A stretch of DNA of 64,000 bases. Origin: Devosia rhizoryzae (GTDB lineage: Bacteria; Pseudomonadota; Alphaproteobacteria; Rhizobiales; Devosiaceae). Shown piece by piece: positions 1 to 8,533 of the stretch (positions are counted from its first letter, which is position 1; every line of letters starts with the position of its first letter). The notes under the pieces are model-generated. The model saw only the letters and a list, made by a program, of their open reading frames with translations, had not been told where the DNA came from and did no database searches. The translations under genes and the position numbers were made by a program. Where the stretch lies: positions 124,001 to 188,000 of the forward strand of contig NZ_CP068046.1 in assembly GCF_016698665.1 (NCBI RefSeq), read 5' to 3'.

Positions 1-46
1 ATGTTTTTGTTCCTTTTTTGACGAGCCTAGCACGGGAGCGCGGCAT

Positions 47-147
47 GCGCCTCCCTCCCCCTTGAGGGAGGGATTGAGGGAGGGGGTGGTTCAGTTCGTC
101 ACTGATGGACCCCCACCCCCAGCCCCTCCCCTCAAGGGGGAGGGGAG
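47..147. repeat. GC-rich double-hairpin repeat, copy 1
   Basis: Two G/C-tract hairpins (a CTCCC tract pairing with a GAGGG tract across a TTGA or TCAA turn) are joined by a short spacer. The copy at 8534-8636 is nearly the same. It lies just before the exonuclease gene, and an upstream ATG at 105 would translate it into a spurious 32-residue extension. Confidence 0.75.
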
Positions 148-200
148 CCGGGCCGGCAGTCGTACTGAACCGCCCTGCATTTAGAGTCGTTGTGGACTCC

Positions 201-1205
201 ATGAACAAGCCGATCCTCAATCGCGATCTTTATGTGCCTTCGATCGATGCGTGGATCGATCCCAATACGCCAAAACCGCGGGCGATCATTACGCATGGGC
301 ATGCCGACCATGCGCGGTCCGGGCATGGCGCGGTGCTGGCGACGCCGGAAACGGTGGCGATCATGAAGGTGCGCTATGGCGAGGATTGCGCCGGCACGTT
401 CCAGGCATTGGCGCTGGGCGAGCGGCTGGTGATGGACAATGCCGTGGTGAGCCTTCATCCCGCCGGGCATATTCTGGGATCGGCGCAGGTGCTGATAGAG
501 GCCGAAGGGCAGCGGGCGGTGGTGACGGGGGATTACAAGCGCCTGCCGGACCGGACCTCGGAAGCGTTCGAGCCGGTGGACTGCGATATTCTGGTGACCG
601 AAGCGACGTTCGGACTGCCGGTGTTTCAGCACCCAAAGCCACAGGCGGAGATCGCGCGGCTGTTAAAATCGGTGGCGGACCAGCCGGAGCGGGCGCATCT
701 GGTCGGGTCGTATGCGCTGGGCAAGGCACAGCGTGTCATTGCGCTGTTGCGCGATGCCGGCTGGGACAAGCCGATCTACCTTCATGGCGCGATGATCCGG
801 CTTTGCGAGCTATATCAGGAGCTGGGTGTCGACCTCGGCGAGCTGATCCCGGCCACCGGCATGCCGAAGGCTGCGATGGCGGGGCAGATCGTGATTGCGC
901 CGGCTTCGGCCATTCGCGACAGGTGGAGCCGGCGCTTTCCCGATCCGGTCGTGTGCCAGGCTTCGGGCTGGATGAGCATCAAGCAGCGGGCGCGACAGGC
1001 GCTGGTCGAGCTGCCGCTGGTGATCTCGGACCATTGCGACTGGGGCGAGCTCAACACATCCATCATCGACAGCGGCGCCTCGACCGTGTGGGTGACGCAT
1101 GGACGCGAGGATGCGCTGGTTTATTGGTGCCGGCAGCAGGGTTTGGACGCCGAGCCGCTGGCGCTGCCGGGGCTCGATGACGATGGCGGGGAGGGCGGCG
1201 AATGA
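201..1205 (+). CDS. Ligase-associated DNA exonuclease (metallo-beta-lactamase fold)
   Basis: A 334-residue protein of the family annotated as ligase-associated DNA exonuclease, a metal-dependent nuclease of the beta-CASP/MBL superfamily thought to process DNA ends for an ATP-dependent ligase. The zinc-binding signature HGHADH is near residue 31, and further MBL-type histidines are seen in HPAGHILGSAQ (about 85-95), SDHCDW and VTHGRED near the C-terminus. I chose the ATG at 201 because the in-frame ATG at 105 would translate the repeat element, and conserved sequence begins right after 201. The stop overlaps the ligase start by 4 bp (ATGA), so the two are translationally coupled. The Lhr-type helicase and PdeM phosphoesterase that often complete this cluster are not downstream. 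Family assignment is strong; the exact reaction is inferred. Confidence 0.88.
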   Translation: MNKPILNRDLYVPSIDAWIDPNTPKPRAIITHGHADHARSGHGAVLATPETVAIMKVRYGEDCAGTFQALALGERLVMDNAVVSLHPAGHILGSAQVLIEAEGQRAVVTGDYKRLPDRTSEAFEPVDCDILVTEATFGLPVFQHPKPQAEIARLLKSVADQPERAHLVGSYALGKAQRVIALLRDAGWDKPIYLHGAMIRLCELYQELGVDLGELIPATGMPKAAMAGQIVIAPASAIRDRWSRRFPDPVVCQASGWMSIKQRARQALVELPLVISDHCDWGELNTSIIDSGASTVWVTHGREDALVYWCRQQGLDAEPLALPGLDDDGGEGGE

Positions 1206-2767
1206 AGCGCTTTGCCGACCTCCTTGAACTGCTTGCCCTGACGCCATCGCGCACGCGAAAGATCGATGCCTTGGCGCAGTATTTCACCGAAGTGCCCGAC
1301 CCCGATCGCGGGCTGGCGCTGGCGGTGCTGACAGGGGAGATGGATATCCGCAACGTCAAGCCGGCGCTTTTGCGCGAAACGGTGCTGCGCGAGGTGGACG
1401 AGACGCTGTTCGCCATGAGCTACGACTATGTCGGGGATCTCGGCGAAACCATCGCGCTGATCTGGCCGCATCACGGCGAGGGCGAATTGGCCAAGCTCAG
1501 CGAGGTGGTGGCGATCCTCAACCGCACCAGCAAGGCGGAATTGCCGCTTGTAATCGGCGATATGCTGACGCAGGCGGCGATCCACGAGCGCTGGGCGCTG
1601 ATCAAGCTGGCGACGGGGGCGCTGCGCGTGGGCGTGTCGGCGCGCCTGGCAAAGACGGCACTGGCGGAAATGAGCGGGGTCGAATTGCAGGCGATCGAAG
1701 AAGTGTGGCACGGGATCAAGCCGCCCTATCTTGAACTCTTCGAGTGGCTGGAGGGCAAGGCGGGACGGCCGGATATCGATCATACGGCGCGGTTTCATCC
1801 TCTGATGCTGTCGACCCCGATCGAAGATGCCGATTTCGGCAAGCTCGATCCCAAGGATTTTTCGGCCGAGTGGAAATGGGACGGCATCCGCGTGCAGTTG
1901 GTACTGGGCCGGGATGGCGCGTCGATGTTTTCGCGCACGGGCGACGATATTGCGGCGAGCTTTCCCGATGTGGTCGAGGCGGCAATAGGCCATGCGGTGC
2001 TCGATGGGGAATTGCTGGTGGGGCATGATTTTGAAGCGCGCAGCTTCAACGACCTGCAGCAGCGGCTGAACCGGAAAGTGGCGCAGGGCAAGCAGATGGC
2101 GGAGCTGCCGGCTTTCGTCAGGGTCTATGACATGCTGTTCGATGGCGATGAGGATATCCGGACTCTGAGCTGGCAGGAGCGGCGGGCAAGGCTCGAGGCG
2201 TCGTTTGCCAAGAACCCGCAGACGCGGATGGATGTGTCCGAGATCTTGCCGTTCGGCGACTGGGAGGATTTGGCGCGGCTGCGGCGCATGGGGGCCGACG
2301 AACATGGGCATGAGGGCGTCATGCTGAAGCTGCGCACCAGCCCTTATGTACCGGGACGGCCCAAGGGCTATTGGTTCAAATGGAAGCGGGACCCGAACGT
2401 CGTCGATGCGGTGCTGATGTATGCGCAGCGCGGGCACGGGAAGCGATCCTCGTTTTACTCCGACTATACGTTCGGCGTGTGGAAGGGGAACGAGATCGTG
2501 CCGATCGGCAAGGCCTATTTTGGCTTCACCGACGAGGAGCTGAAGCAACTCGATCGCTGGATCCGTGCGCATACGGTTTCGGCCTTCGGGCCGGTGCGCG
2601 AGGTGAAGAAGGAGTTGGTCTTTGAGGTGGCATTCGACTCGGCGCAAAAGAGTGCGCGGCACAAGTCGGGCGTGGCCTTGCGGTTTCCGCGCATCAACCG
2701 GATCAGGTGGGACAAGCCGGCCCAGGAAGCGGCGCGGATCGAGGATATGGATGCGTTTGTGGGGTAA
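1202..2767 (+). CDS. ATP-dependent DNA ligase
   Basis: A 521-residue ATP-dependent DNA ligase of the type paired with the MBL exonuclease in alphaproteobacteria (often named LigB or LigC there). The adenylation motif KWDG is visible, with the AMP-accepting lysine near residue 225. An N-terminal DNA-binding domain occupies about 1-200. The downstream nucleotidyltransferase motifs include EGVMLK and WFKWKR, and an OB-fold domain follows. It probably seals nicks during repair and is distinct from the essential NAD-dependent LigA, which is not in this window. It starts inside the exonuclease stop and ends immediately before the next ATG, so the three genes look like one operon. Confidence 0.92.
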   Translation: MKRFADLLELLALTPSRTRKIDALAQYFTEVPDPDRGLALAVLTGEMDIRNVKPALLRETVLREVDETLFAMSYDYVGDLGETIALIWPHHGEGELAKLSEVVAILNRTSKAELPLVIGDMLTQAAIHERWALIKLATGALRVGVSARLAKTALAEMSGVELQAIEEVWHGIKPPYLELFEWLEGKAGRPDIDHTARFHPLMLSTPIEDADFGKLDPKDFSAEWKWDGIRVQLVLGRDGASMFSRTGDDIAASFPDVVEAAIGHAVLDGELLVGHDFEARSFNDLQQRLNRKVAQGKQMAELPAFVRVYDMLFDGDEDIRTLSWQERRARLEASFAKNPQTRMDVSEILPFGDWEDLARLRRMGADEHGHEGVMLKLRTSPYVPGRPKGYWFKWKRDPNVVDAVLMYAQRGHGKRSSFYSDYTFGVWKGNEIVPIGKAYFGFTDEELKQLDRWIRAHTVSAFGPVREVKKELVFEVAFDSAQKSARHKSGVALRFPRINRIRWDKPAQEAARIEDMDAFVG

Positions 2768-3040
2768 ATGATGTCGTCACGAAGCAATCATGCGCGGCTG
2801 GTCGCGCTGGAAAAGGAAATGGATGAGGCGGCGGCGAATTTCGATTTCGAGCGTGCCGCGGCCTTGCGCGACGAGATTGCGCGCTGGAAGGGCGAAGACG
2901 AGGGTGTCGTAGGCCAGCCGCCGCCAGGGCAGATGGGGCTAGGCTCGAACGTGCCGGTGCGCGAGCCGCCCAAGAACTGGGTGAAGCCGAAGAAGCCGGA
3001 TTTTATGACGAGGAATGTGAAGCCGAAGGGCGGGCGCTAG
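2768..3040 (+). CDS. Small UvrB/UvrC-motif protein
   Basis: A 90-residue protein. Residues 8-42 form a UVR-type helical hairpin (LEKEMDEAA, then FDFERAAALRDEIARWK), the motif by which UvrB and UvrC contact each other. The rest is proline- and lysine-rich and probably disordered. The ATG follows the ligase stop with no gap (TAAATGATG), so translation is likely coupled. In this family the motif is also found in adaptors such as McsA. Here the ligase-exonuclease context suggests a repair partner, but no function is shown. Its last 4 bases overlap the convergent toxin gene. Confidence 0.8.
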   Translation: MMSSRSNHARLVALEKEMDEAAANFDFERAAALRDEIARWKGEDEGVVGQPPPGQMGLGSNVPVREPPKNWVKPKKPDFMTRNVKPKGGR

Positions 3041-3300
3041 TTTTTATCGTAATGGAAGCGGCACTGGTTAACCCATAGGATTTCGCCTTCAACTCGATAG
3101 ACCAAGCGATGCTCCTTGGTGATGCGGCGCGACCACCAGCCTTTGCGATCGCCTCTGAGTGCCTCTGGTTTTCCGATGCCGCTGAAAGGAGAGCGTCTGC
3201 AGTCCTTGAGCAGCGTGTTGACCTTCTCGAGAATATCGCGGTCGTTTGCTTGCCAATGTTGATAGTCGTCCCAGCCTGTCTCTGTGAAGAGAAGTTTCAC
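3037..3300 (-). CDS. yoeB: YoeB-family mRNA interferase toxin
   Basis: An 87-residue RelE-superfamily toxin that, in the family, cleaves mRNA on the ribosome. The sequence follows E. coli YoeB closely: an N-terminal LLFTETGWDDYQHW, the central EALRGDRKGWWSRRI followed by EHRLVYRV, and a C-terminal CRFHYDKN in place of the E. coli CRYHY end. The glutamate, arginine and histidine expected at the active site are present, so it looks functional. It overlaps the antitoxin stop by 4 bp. The antitoxin-first order and the operator at 3573-3590 are typical. Confidence 0.93.
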   Translation of the reverse strand: MKLLFTETGWDDYQHWQANDRDILEKVNTLLKDCRRSPFSGIGKPEALRGDRKGWWSRRITKEHRLVYRVEGEILWVNQCRFHYDKN

Positions 3301-3551
3301 TCAGGCCACTCGGCTTCAATACCTTTGCCTGCCTCAAAATCAGCTTCACCTTGAGTCAGACGCCGAGAGTTCGCTTTGGTGCTGTTTAGGTGGAGGGTTT
3401 CTTTCCAACCCTCGAACTCCTCCAAAGACATGACAACGACAGGCTGCTTTCCAGCTGGACGCGTGATGATGAGGGGTTCGAAATCGGTCACTACCGCATC
3501 TATGTCGGCAGCTATATTCTTGCGGAAGTCGGAAATGGATTTGGCGCGCAT
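3297..3551 (-). CDS. yefM: YefM/Phd-family antitoxin
   Basis: An 84-residue antitoxin. The N-terminal DNA-binding fold is recognisable from SISDFRKNIAADIDAV, the ITR.. strand and the VVVMSLEEFEGWKETL helix. The acidic C-terminus (GEADFEAGKGIEAEWPE) should wrap the toxin. Its Shine-Dalgarno sequence is AAGGAG, directly upstream of the ATG. It neutralises YoeB and, with it, represses its own promoter. YefM-type TGTACA hexamers lie 22-39 bases upstream of the start. Confidence 0.92.
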   Translation of the reverse strand: MRAKSISDFRKNIAADIDAVVTDFEPLIITRPAGKQPVVVMSLEEFEGWKETLHLNSTKANSRRLTQGEADFEAGKGIEAEWPE

Positions 3552-3572
3552 AGGGAACTCCTTAGCGCAATA

Positions 3573-3590
3573 TGTACCTTATGTTGTACA
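3573..3590 (-). promoter_or_regulatory. YefM-YoeB operator (two TGTACA-type hexamers)
   Basis: TGTACC at 3573-3578 and TGTACA at 3585-3590 lie 12 bp apart centre to centre, just upstream of yefM. The E. coli YefM-YoeB complex recognises TGTACA hexamers with this geometry, so this is very likely the autoregulatory operator. Confidence 0.65.
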
Positions 3591-3598
3591 AACTCAAG

Positions 3599-3988
3599 TC
3601 ACGCCTTGGCGAAGCGTCGGTCGGCGAGCTTTCGGATCTCGCGCAGTTCGGTGATCGTGGTTTCGAGGTCGTCGCGCTGGCGTTCGAGGAGGGCGATGCG
3701 TTCGTCGACTTTTTCCGAAAGGAGGTTCACCTGCTGGGTGCGGTCGGCGTCGTAGAGGCTAAGATAGTCGGAGATATCGCGCAGGGAGAAGCCCAGGCGC
3801 TTGCCGCGCAGGATCAGGATGAGGCGGGCACGGTCGCGACGACGGAAGATGCGGGTGGCGCCGACGCGTTCGGGGGACAGCAGGCCCTTGGCTTCATAGA
3901 AGCGAATGGCGCGAGTCGAGATGCCGAACTCCTTGGCGAGGTCGGCGATGGCGAAGAGGTCGCGGTTTTCCGGGTCGACGTGCTTCAC
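3599..3988 (-). CDS. MerR-family regulator of fatty-acid/acyl-CoA degradation (LiuR-like)
   Basis: A 129-residue MerR-type regulator. The winged helix-turn-helix is at residues 11-50 (IADLAKEFGISTRAIRFYEAKGLL), and a long C-terminal coiled coil serves for dimerisation (about 85-122). There is no cysteine-rich metal site, so it is not a metal sensor. It fits the LiuR/PsrA-like group of MerR regulators that control acyl-CoA catabolism in proteobacteria and respond to acyl-CoA type ligands. It is downstream of fadD with a 4 bp overlap, so it is co-transcribed. The palindromes at 5804, 5902 and 12586 are its likely binding sites, since MerR proteins bind palindromes between or over the -35 and -10 boxes. 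The link is inference. Confidence 0.85.
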   Translation of the reverse strand: MKHVDPENRDLFAIADLAKEFGISTRAIRFYEAKGLLSPERVGATRIFRRRDRARLILILRGKRLGFSLRDISDYLSLYDADRTQQVNLLSEKVDERIALLERQRDDLETTITELREIRKLADRRFAKA

Positions 3989-5694
3989 TTGGCCCTCGCA
4001 TGGGTTTTCGCATATTCTTCACGCAGCTCTTTCTTAGAGAGCTTGCCAATCAGCGTCTTGGGCAGGGTGTCCTTGAAGATGAAGTGCTTGGGCATTTCAA
4101 TCTTGTTGAGCTTGTCGGAGAGGAAGCTCTTGAGGCCCGCCTCGGTCGCGGTCTGGCCTTCCTTGAGCTTGATATAGGCCACCGGGGCCTCGCCGCGATA
4201 TTCGTCGGGCACGCCGATGACGTTGACCTCTTCGACTGCCTCGTGGGTCATTAGCGCTTCCTCGATGGTGCGCGGATAAACGTTGAAGCCGGAGCAGATT
4301 ATGAGATCCTTGATGCGGTCGACGAGGAAGACGTAGCCGTCGTCGTCCATGTGGCCGACGTCGCCGGTCCGGAGCCAGCCGTCCATGAAGGCATCGCGCG
4401 AGGCTTCTTCGTTGTCGTAGTAGCCGGGCATGACCTGCGGGCCCTTGACCTGCAGCTCGCCATTTTCGCCGACACCGACGAGGCTCTGGTTGTCGACATC
4501 GACGAAGCGGATGTCGGTGCCGGGGAGGGGGAGGCCGATGGACATGGGCTTTGAAGGCTTGCGCAGGGCAGCGCAGCAGACAACGGGGCTAGCTTCGGTG
4601 AGGCCATAGCCTTCGGCCAGCAGGGCCTTGGACTTTTTGGCAAAGGCAGCACGGACTTCGTCGGGCAAGGCGGCGCCGCCGGAAATGGCGACTTCAAGGC
4701 TTGTGAGCTGTTCGGGCTTGGCACTGTCGGCACGGGCCACGGCGTTGAGCAGGGTTGGGACGGCGGGCAAGACATTGGCCCTGGTGCGCTCGAGCAGCGC
4801 CAACAGCGCCTTAAGTTCGAAGCGCGGCAGCATGATCACCGGCGTGCCATTGCTGAGCGGCACGTTCATGCAAACGGTCATGGCAAAGATGTGGAAGAAG
4901 GGGAGGACCGCGACGACCTTGGAGGGCGGCAGGAAAAGGCCGTCACCCCATTTGTCGATCTGGCTCATATTGGCCGAGATATTGGCGTGGGTGAGGAGCG
5001 CGCCTTTGGGAATGCCGGTAGTGCCACCGGTATATTGCTGGACGGCGATGTCCTTGCGCGCGTCGATGGTGACAGCCGTGGGCGTGTCGTTGCGGCTCAG
5101 CAGATCATCGAAATAGCTGATGCTGGCGGCGTGCGGAGATTGGCGCGGCTTGGCAAGGTCCTTGCGCTTTGCCACCGAGAAGAGGATTTTCTTGACCAGC
5201 GGCAGCGCGTTGGGGAAGTGCGCGACCACGAGCTTTTTAACATGGCCAGCCTTGAGCAGTGCCTCGCCTTTTTCGAAGATCTGCTGGAGATCGAGCGTCA
5301 CCAGGATATCGGCGCCGGCATTCTTGGTGATGTGGCTGAGTTCGGGGACGGTGTAGAGCGGGTTGCAATTGACGACGGTGCCACCGGCCCGCAGCACGCC
5401 GTAATAGGCAATCGGGTAGAAGGGCGTGTTGGGCAGCATGAGCGCGACGCGCGTGCCCTTGGTGACACCGAACTGGGTCTGGAGCGCGCCGGCAAAGGCG
5501 ATGATCTTTTTGCCGAGCTCACCGAATGAGGTCGTGCCGCCGAGGAAGTCGAGGGCAAGGGCGTGGGGGGTCTTGGCGCAGGCAGCGAGCACTTGCTCAT
5601 GCACCGGGGTTTCGTCGATCCGATCGTCCCAGCGGATGTTTTCGGGATAGCTCGAGACCCAGGGGCGCAGGCTGGTGGTCGCAGTCGTGTCCAT
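3985..5694 (-). CDS. fadD: Long-chain fatty acid-CoA ligase
   Basis: A 569-residue ANL-superfamily enzyme that activates fatty acids to acyl-CoA with ATP, at the inner face of the membrane. The AMP-binding P-loop QYTGGTTGIPKGA is near residue 210, the GYGLTEASP motif follows, then TGDVGHMDDDGYVFLVDR with the hinge aspartate and arginine, and the C-terminal PKTLIGKLSKKELR carries the catalytic lysine. I chose the ATG at 5694 because GGAGG lies about 8 bases upstream; the longer reading frame to 5763 has no support. It heads an operon with the MerR regulator and is divergent from fadE. Confidence 0.93.
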   Translation of the reverse strand: MDTTATTSLRPWVSSYPENIRWDDRIDETPVHEQVLAACAKTPHALALDFLGGTTSFGELGKKIIAFAGALQTQFGVTKGTRVALMLPNTPFYPIAYYGVLRAGGTVVNCNPLYTVPELSHITKNAGADILVTLDLQQIFEKGEALLKAGHVKKLVVAHFPNALPLVKKILFSVAKRKDLAKPRQSPHAASISYFDDLLSRNDTPTAVTIDARKDIAVQQYTGGTTGIPKGALLTHANISANMSQIDKWGDGLFLPPSKVVAVLPFFHIFAMTVCMNVPLSNGTPVIMLPRFELKALLALLERTRANVLPAVPTLLNAVARADSAKPEQLTSLEVAISGGAALPDEVRAAFAKKSKALLAEGYGLTEASPVVCCAALRKPSKPMSIGLPLPGTDIRFVDVDNQSLVGVGENGELQVKGPQVMPGYYDNEEASRDAFMDGWLRTGDVGHMDDDGYVFLVDRIKDLIICSGFNVYPRTIEEALMTHEAVEEVNVIGVPDEYRGEAPVAYIKLKEGQTATEAGLKSFLSDKLNKIEMPKHFIFKDTLPKTLIGKLSKKELREEYAKTHARAK

Positions 5695-5803
5695 GGGGTT
5701 CCTCCACATGCCGCAGGGAGCGGCTTCAATCCTGTGCCGTTTGCGTCTCGCGCCTCTGCTCAAGGGCAGGTTTATTCGGCAGTGGGTGGAAACTATTCCA
5801 CTT

Positions 5804-5821
5804 GTTTACGTTAGCGTCAAC
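5804..5821 (-). promoter_or_regulatory. MerR-type operator and promoter for fadD-merR
   Basis: GTTTACG-TTAG-CGTCAAC is an 18 bp palindrome. On the minus strand it supplies a TTGACG -35 box, with AATAGT 17 bases further on as -10, pointing to fadD. It is a mirror partner of the site at 5902-5919. The whole 357 bp gap 5695-6051 holds only these two sites and the fadE Shine-Dalgarno sequence. Confidence 0.6.
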
Positions 5822-5901
5822 GGAGGGCAGGGGCATTCCAACATCGAACAAGATTATGCCGCGTCAGCCGAGCGAAGTCGCTTGAACCTAATGGTCTCAC
5901 C

Positions 5902-5919
5902 GTTGACGTATAGGTAAAC
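5902..5919 (+). promoter_or_regulatory. MerR-type operator and promoter for fadE
   Basis: GTTGACG-TATA-GGTAAAC repeats the palindrome at 5804-5821 in the opposite orientation. TTGACG can serve as -35, with TAAGGT at 5925-5930 as -10 toward fadE. The two sites are 98 bp apart, allowing coordinated control of both divergent transcripts. Confidence 0.6.
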
Positions 5920-6051
5920 TTGAGTAAGGTATCGTTGCCCTGTCGAAAGCGCGCTAAGCTGCGCCTCAAGGCAGAGCCGGCAAAGCGGCCGGGAGTGAAT
6001 TGACGGGCAAGGCCCAGGGCGCGGGTCGGCCTGTCCGAGGAGGAGTGGGCG

Positions 6052-8514
6052 ATGACCATTTTGCTGATCGTAGCCGGGCTTGCGGCCTTTGCGACCTTGG
6101 CCGTGCGGGAAAGCCCGCTGTGGCAATGGGGTGCGGCATTCGTGCTGCTTGGATTTGCCTCGGGGCTCGACTTCGAGAGTGCTGCGGTTGCCTATGAACT
6201 GGGCTGGTTCTCCTGGCTGTTTATCGTCTTCGGCGCGGTGCTGCTGGTGCTCTCCGTCAAGCCGATCCGCATGGCTATCCTGATCCCGCCGATCTATGGC
6301 GCGGTGCGATCCATCCTACCCAAAGTGTCCAAGACCGAGCAGGAAGCGCTCGATGCCGGTACGGTCGGTTGGGATGCTGAACTCTTTTCAGGCCGTCCGG
6401 ACTGGGACAAGCTGACCAAGATCCGGCCGCTGACGCTGACTGCGGACGAGCAGGCGTTTCTGGACAACGAGACCGAAACTGCCTGCCGGATGATCGACGA
6501 TTGGGACATCCGCCATAACCGTGCCGACCTGTCGCCGGAGCTTTGGGACTATCTCAAGCGCAAGGGCTTTTTGGGCATGCTGATTGCCAAGGAGCATGGT
6601 GGCCTGGGCTTTTCGGCACAGGCGCAGTCGATGATCGTTTCCAAGATTGCCAGCCGATCGGTGGCGGCGGGCATCACGGTGATGGTGCCCAATTCGCTTG
6701 GGCCCGGCGAATTGCTGGAAAAGTATGGCACGCCGGAGCAGAAGGAAAAGTACCTCCATCGTCTCGCCGTGGGCGATGAAGTGCCGTGCTTCGCGCTGAC
6801 CGGCGTGCATTCGGGATCCGATGCCGGGGGCATGCGCGATGTCGGGGTTGTCACCAAGGCAATGTGGAACGGGCAGGAAACGCTGGGCGTCCGGCTCGAC
6901 TTCGACAAGCGCTATATTACGCTGGCGCCGATCGCGACGCTGGTGGGCCTCGCCTTCATCCTCAAGGATCCCGACAACCATCTGGGGCGTGGCGACAATA
7001 TCGGCATTACGCTGGCGCTGATCCCGCACGATCATCCGGGGCTTGATATCGGCCGCCGGCACTTCCCGGCGCGGCAGGCCTTCATGAACGGTCCGGTGCG
7101 CGGCAAGGACGTCTTTATCCCGATGGACTACCTGATCGGCGGCACCGCCTATGCCGGGCAGGGCTGGCGCATGCTGATGGAATGCCTCTCCACCGGCCGC
7201 GCCATTTCGCTGCCGGCGATCGGGACGACCTCGATGAAGTCGACGCTGCGGGTAACGTCGGCCTATGCTCGCGTGCGCCGGCAGTTCGGTATTCCGGTGG
7301 GGCTGATGGAAGGCGTGGCCGAGCCGCTCGGCGAGATGGTGAAGCGCGCTTACATGTATGAGGCGGCGCGGCGTCTCACCGCCTCGATGGTCGACGAAGG
7401 CCAGCGCCCGGCGGTGATCGCGGGCCTCCTCAAATATACGACGACCGAAGCCATGCGCGACAGCATGGACGACGCTTTCGACATCCAGGGTGGCCGCGCC
7501 ATCCAGGACGGACCGGGCAATTACCTGTTCGGCGGCTATATGGCCATTCCGGTGGCGATCACCGTGGAAGGCGCCAATATCCTGACGCGCACGCTGATGA
7601 CCTTCGCGCAGGGTGTGCTGCGCGCGCATCCGTACCTGCTCAAGGAAGTGCAGGCGGCGCAGAACAAGGACAAGCGCGCTGGGCTCGATGCGTTCGATAC
7701 TGCCTTTGGCGGGCACACGCGGTTCATGCTGCGCAATATCGTGGCGAGCTTCCTCCATGGCGTCAGCAATGGGGCCTTTGCATCCTCGCCGAATCAGGGG
7801 CCGATGGCGCGCTACTACCGCCATCTTCATCGTTACGCGCAGGACTTCGCGCTGGTGGCGGACTGGACTACGGTGGTGCTGGGCGGAGCGCTCAAGCGCA
7901 AGCAGAAGCTTTCGGGCCGCATGGCCGATTTGCTTGGCGAGCTTTACCTGATGTCGGCGACCCTGAAGCGCTTCGACGAAGAAGGCCGTATCGCCGAGGA
8001 TCGCGAATTGGTCGAAGCGATCATGGATGACCGTATTGCCAATCTCGAGCGTATTCTCGGGGAGGTTTTTGCCAACTTCCCCAATCCGGTTTTTGCCGGG
8101 GCGATGAAGTTCTTGTGCTTCCCGCTGGGGCGGCATGCCAAGCGCGCTTCGGACCGGGCAAATTATCGCTTCGCCAAGGCAGTGCTGCAGCCCGGCGCCT
8201 TCCGCGATCGGCTGACCACGGGCACCTATGTTTCGCACGATCCGGACGATGTCACGGGTGTGCTCGAAGATGCGTTTATCAAGGTGACAGAGGCCGAAGA
8301 GATCGAAGGGCGCTTCATCAAGGCGGCGCGCAAGGGTGTGATTGAGCGGCGGCATGATCGCGATGCGATCGACGATGCCATCGCCGCAGGCGTGCTTAAC
8401 GACAATGAGGCCGGCATCATGCGGGCGGCGGACGAGGCGACCAATCGGGCCGTCAATGTCGATGATTTCGACGATGTGCTGAAGCCGACAGCACCACGGC
8501 TGGCGGCGGAATAG
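6052..8514 (+). CDS. fadE: Acyl-CoA dehydrogenase FadE
   Basis: An 820-residue FAD-dependent acyl-CoA dehydrogenase, close to the 814 residues of E. coli FadE. It performs the first oxidation step of beta-oxidation and passes electrons to the respiratory chain. Residues 1-70 hold two or three hydrophobic segments (starting ILLIVAGLAAFATLAV), which fits a membrane-bound FadE. The dehydrogenase core spans about 110-520, with recognisable CFALTGVHSGSDAGG and GRAISLPAIG. The C-terminal 300 residues match the extension peculiar to long FadE proteins. GAGGAGG precedes the ATG. Its promoter region carries the operator at 5902. No ETF gene is nearby. Confidence 0.93.
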   Translation: MTILLIVAGLAAFATLAVRESPLWQWGAAFVLLGFASGLDFESAAVAYELGWFSWLFIVFGAVLLVLSVKPIRMAILIPPIYGAVRSILPKVSKTEQEALDAGTVGWDAELFSGRPDWDKLTKIRPLTLTADEQAFLDNETETACRMIDDWDIRHNRADLSPELWDYLKRKGFLGMLIAKEHGGLGFSAQAQSMIVSKIASRSVAAGITVMVPNSLGPGELLEKYGTPEQKEKYLHRLAVGDEVPCFALTGVHSGSDAGGMRDVGVVTKAMWNGQETLGVRLDFDKRYITLAPIATLVGLAFILKDPDNHLGRGDNIGITLALIPHDHPGLDIGRRHFPARQAFMNGPVRGKDVFIPMDYLIGGTAYAGQGWRMLMECLSTGRAISLPAIGTTSMKSTLRVTSAYARVRRQFGIPVGLMEGVAEPLGEMVKRAYMYEAARRLTASMVDEGQRPAVIAGLLKYTTTEAMRDSMDDAFDIQGGRAIQDGPGNYLFGGYMAIPVAITVEGANILTRTLMTFAQGVLRAHPYLLKEVQAAQNKDKRAGLDAFDTAFGGHTRFMLRNIVASFLHGVSNGAFASSPNQGPMARYYRHLHRYAQDFALVADWTTVVLGGALKRKQKLSGRMADLLGELYLMSATLKRFDEEGRIAEDRELVEAIMDDRIANLERILGEVFANFPNPVFAGAMKFLCFPLGRHAKRASDRANYRFAKAVLQPGAFRDRLTTGTYVSHDPDDVTGVLEDAFIKVTEAEEIEGRFIKAARKGVIERRHDRDAIDDAIAAGVLNDNEAGIMRAADEATNRAVNVDDFDDVLKPTAPRLAAE

Positions 8515-8533
8515 GGAGCTGCAGGCGCAGCCT

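Noticed and set aside
105..200. N-terminal extension of the exonuclease from ATG 105
   Set aside because: Encoded by the repeat element; not conserved protein. ATG 201 fits the family.
1121..2662. A 513-codon minus-strand frame opposite the DNA ligase
   Set aside because: Composition of a shadow (His/Arg-rich); the ligase motifs are clear on the other strand.
6388..8355. A 655-codon open frame on the minus strand inside fadE
   Set aside because: Shadow of a high-GC gene: opposite-strand frames stay open by codon bias, the translation has no known motif, and the plus-strand FadE is full length.
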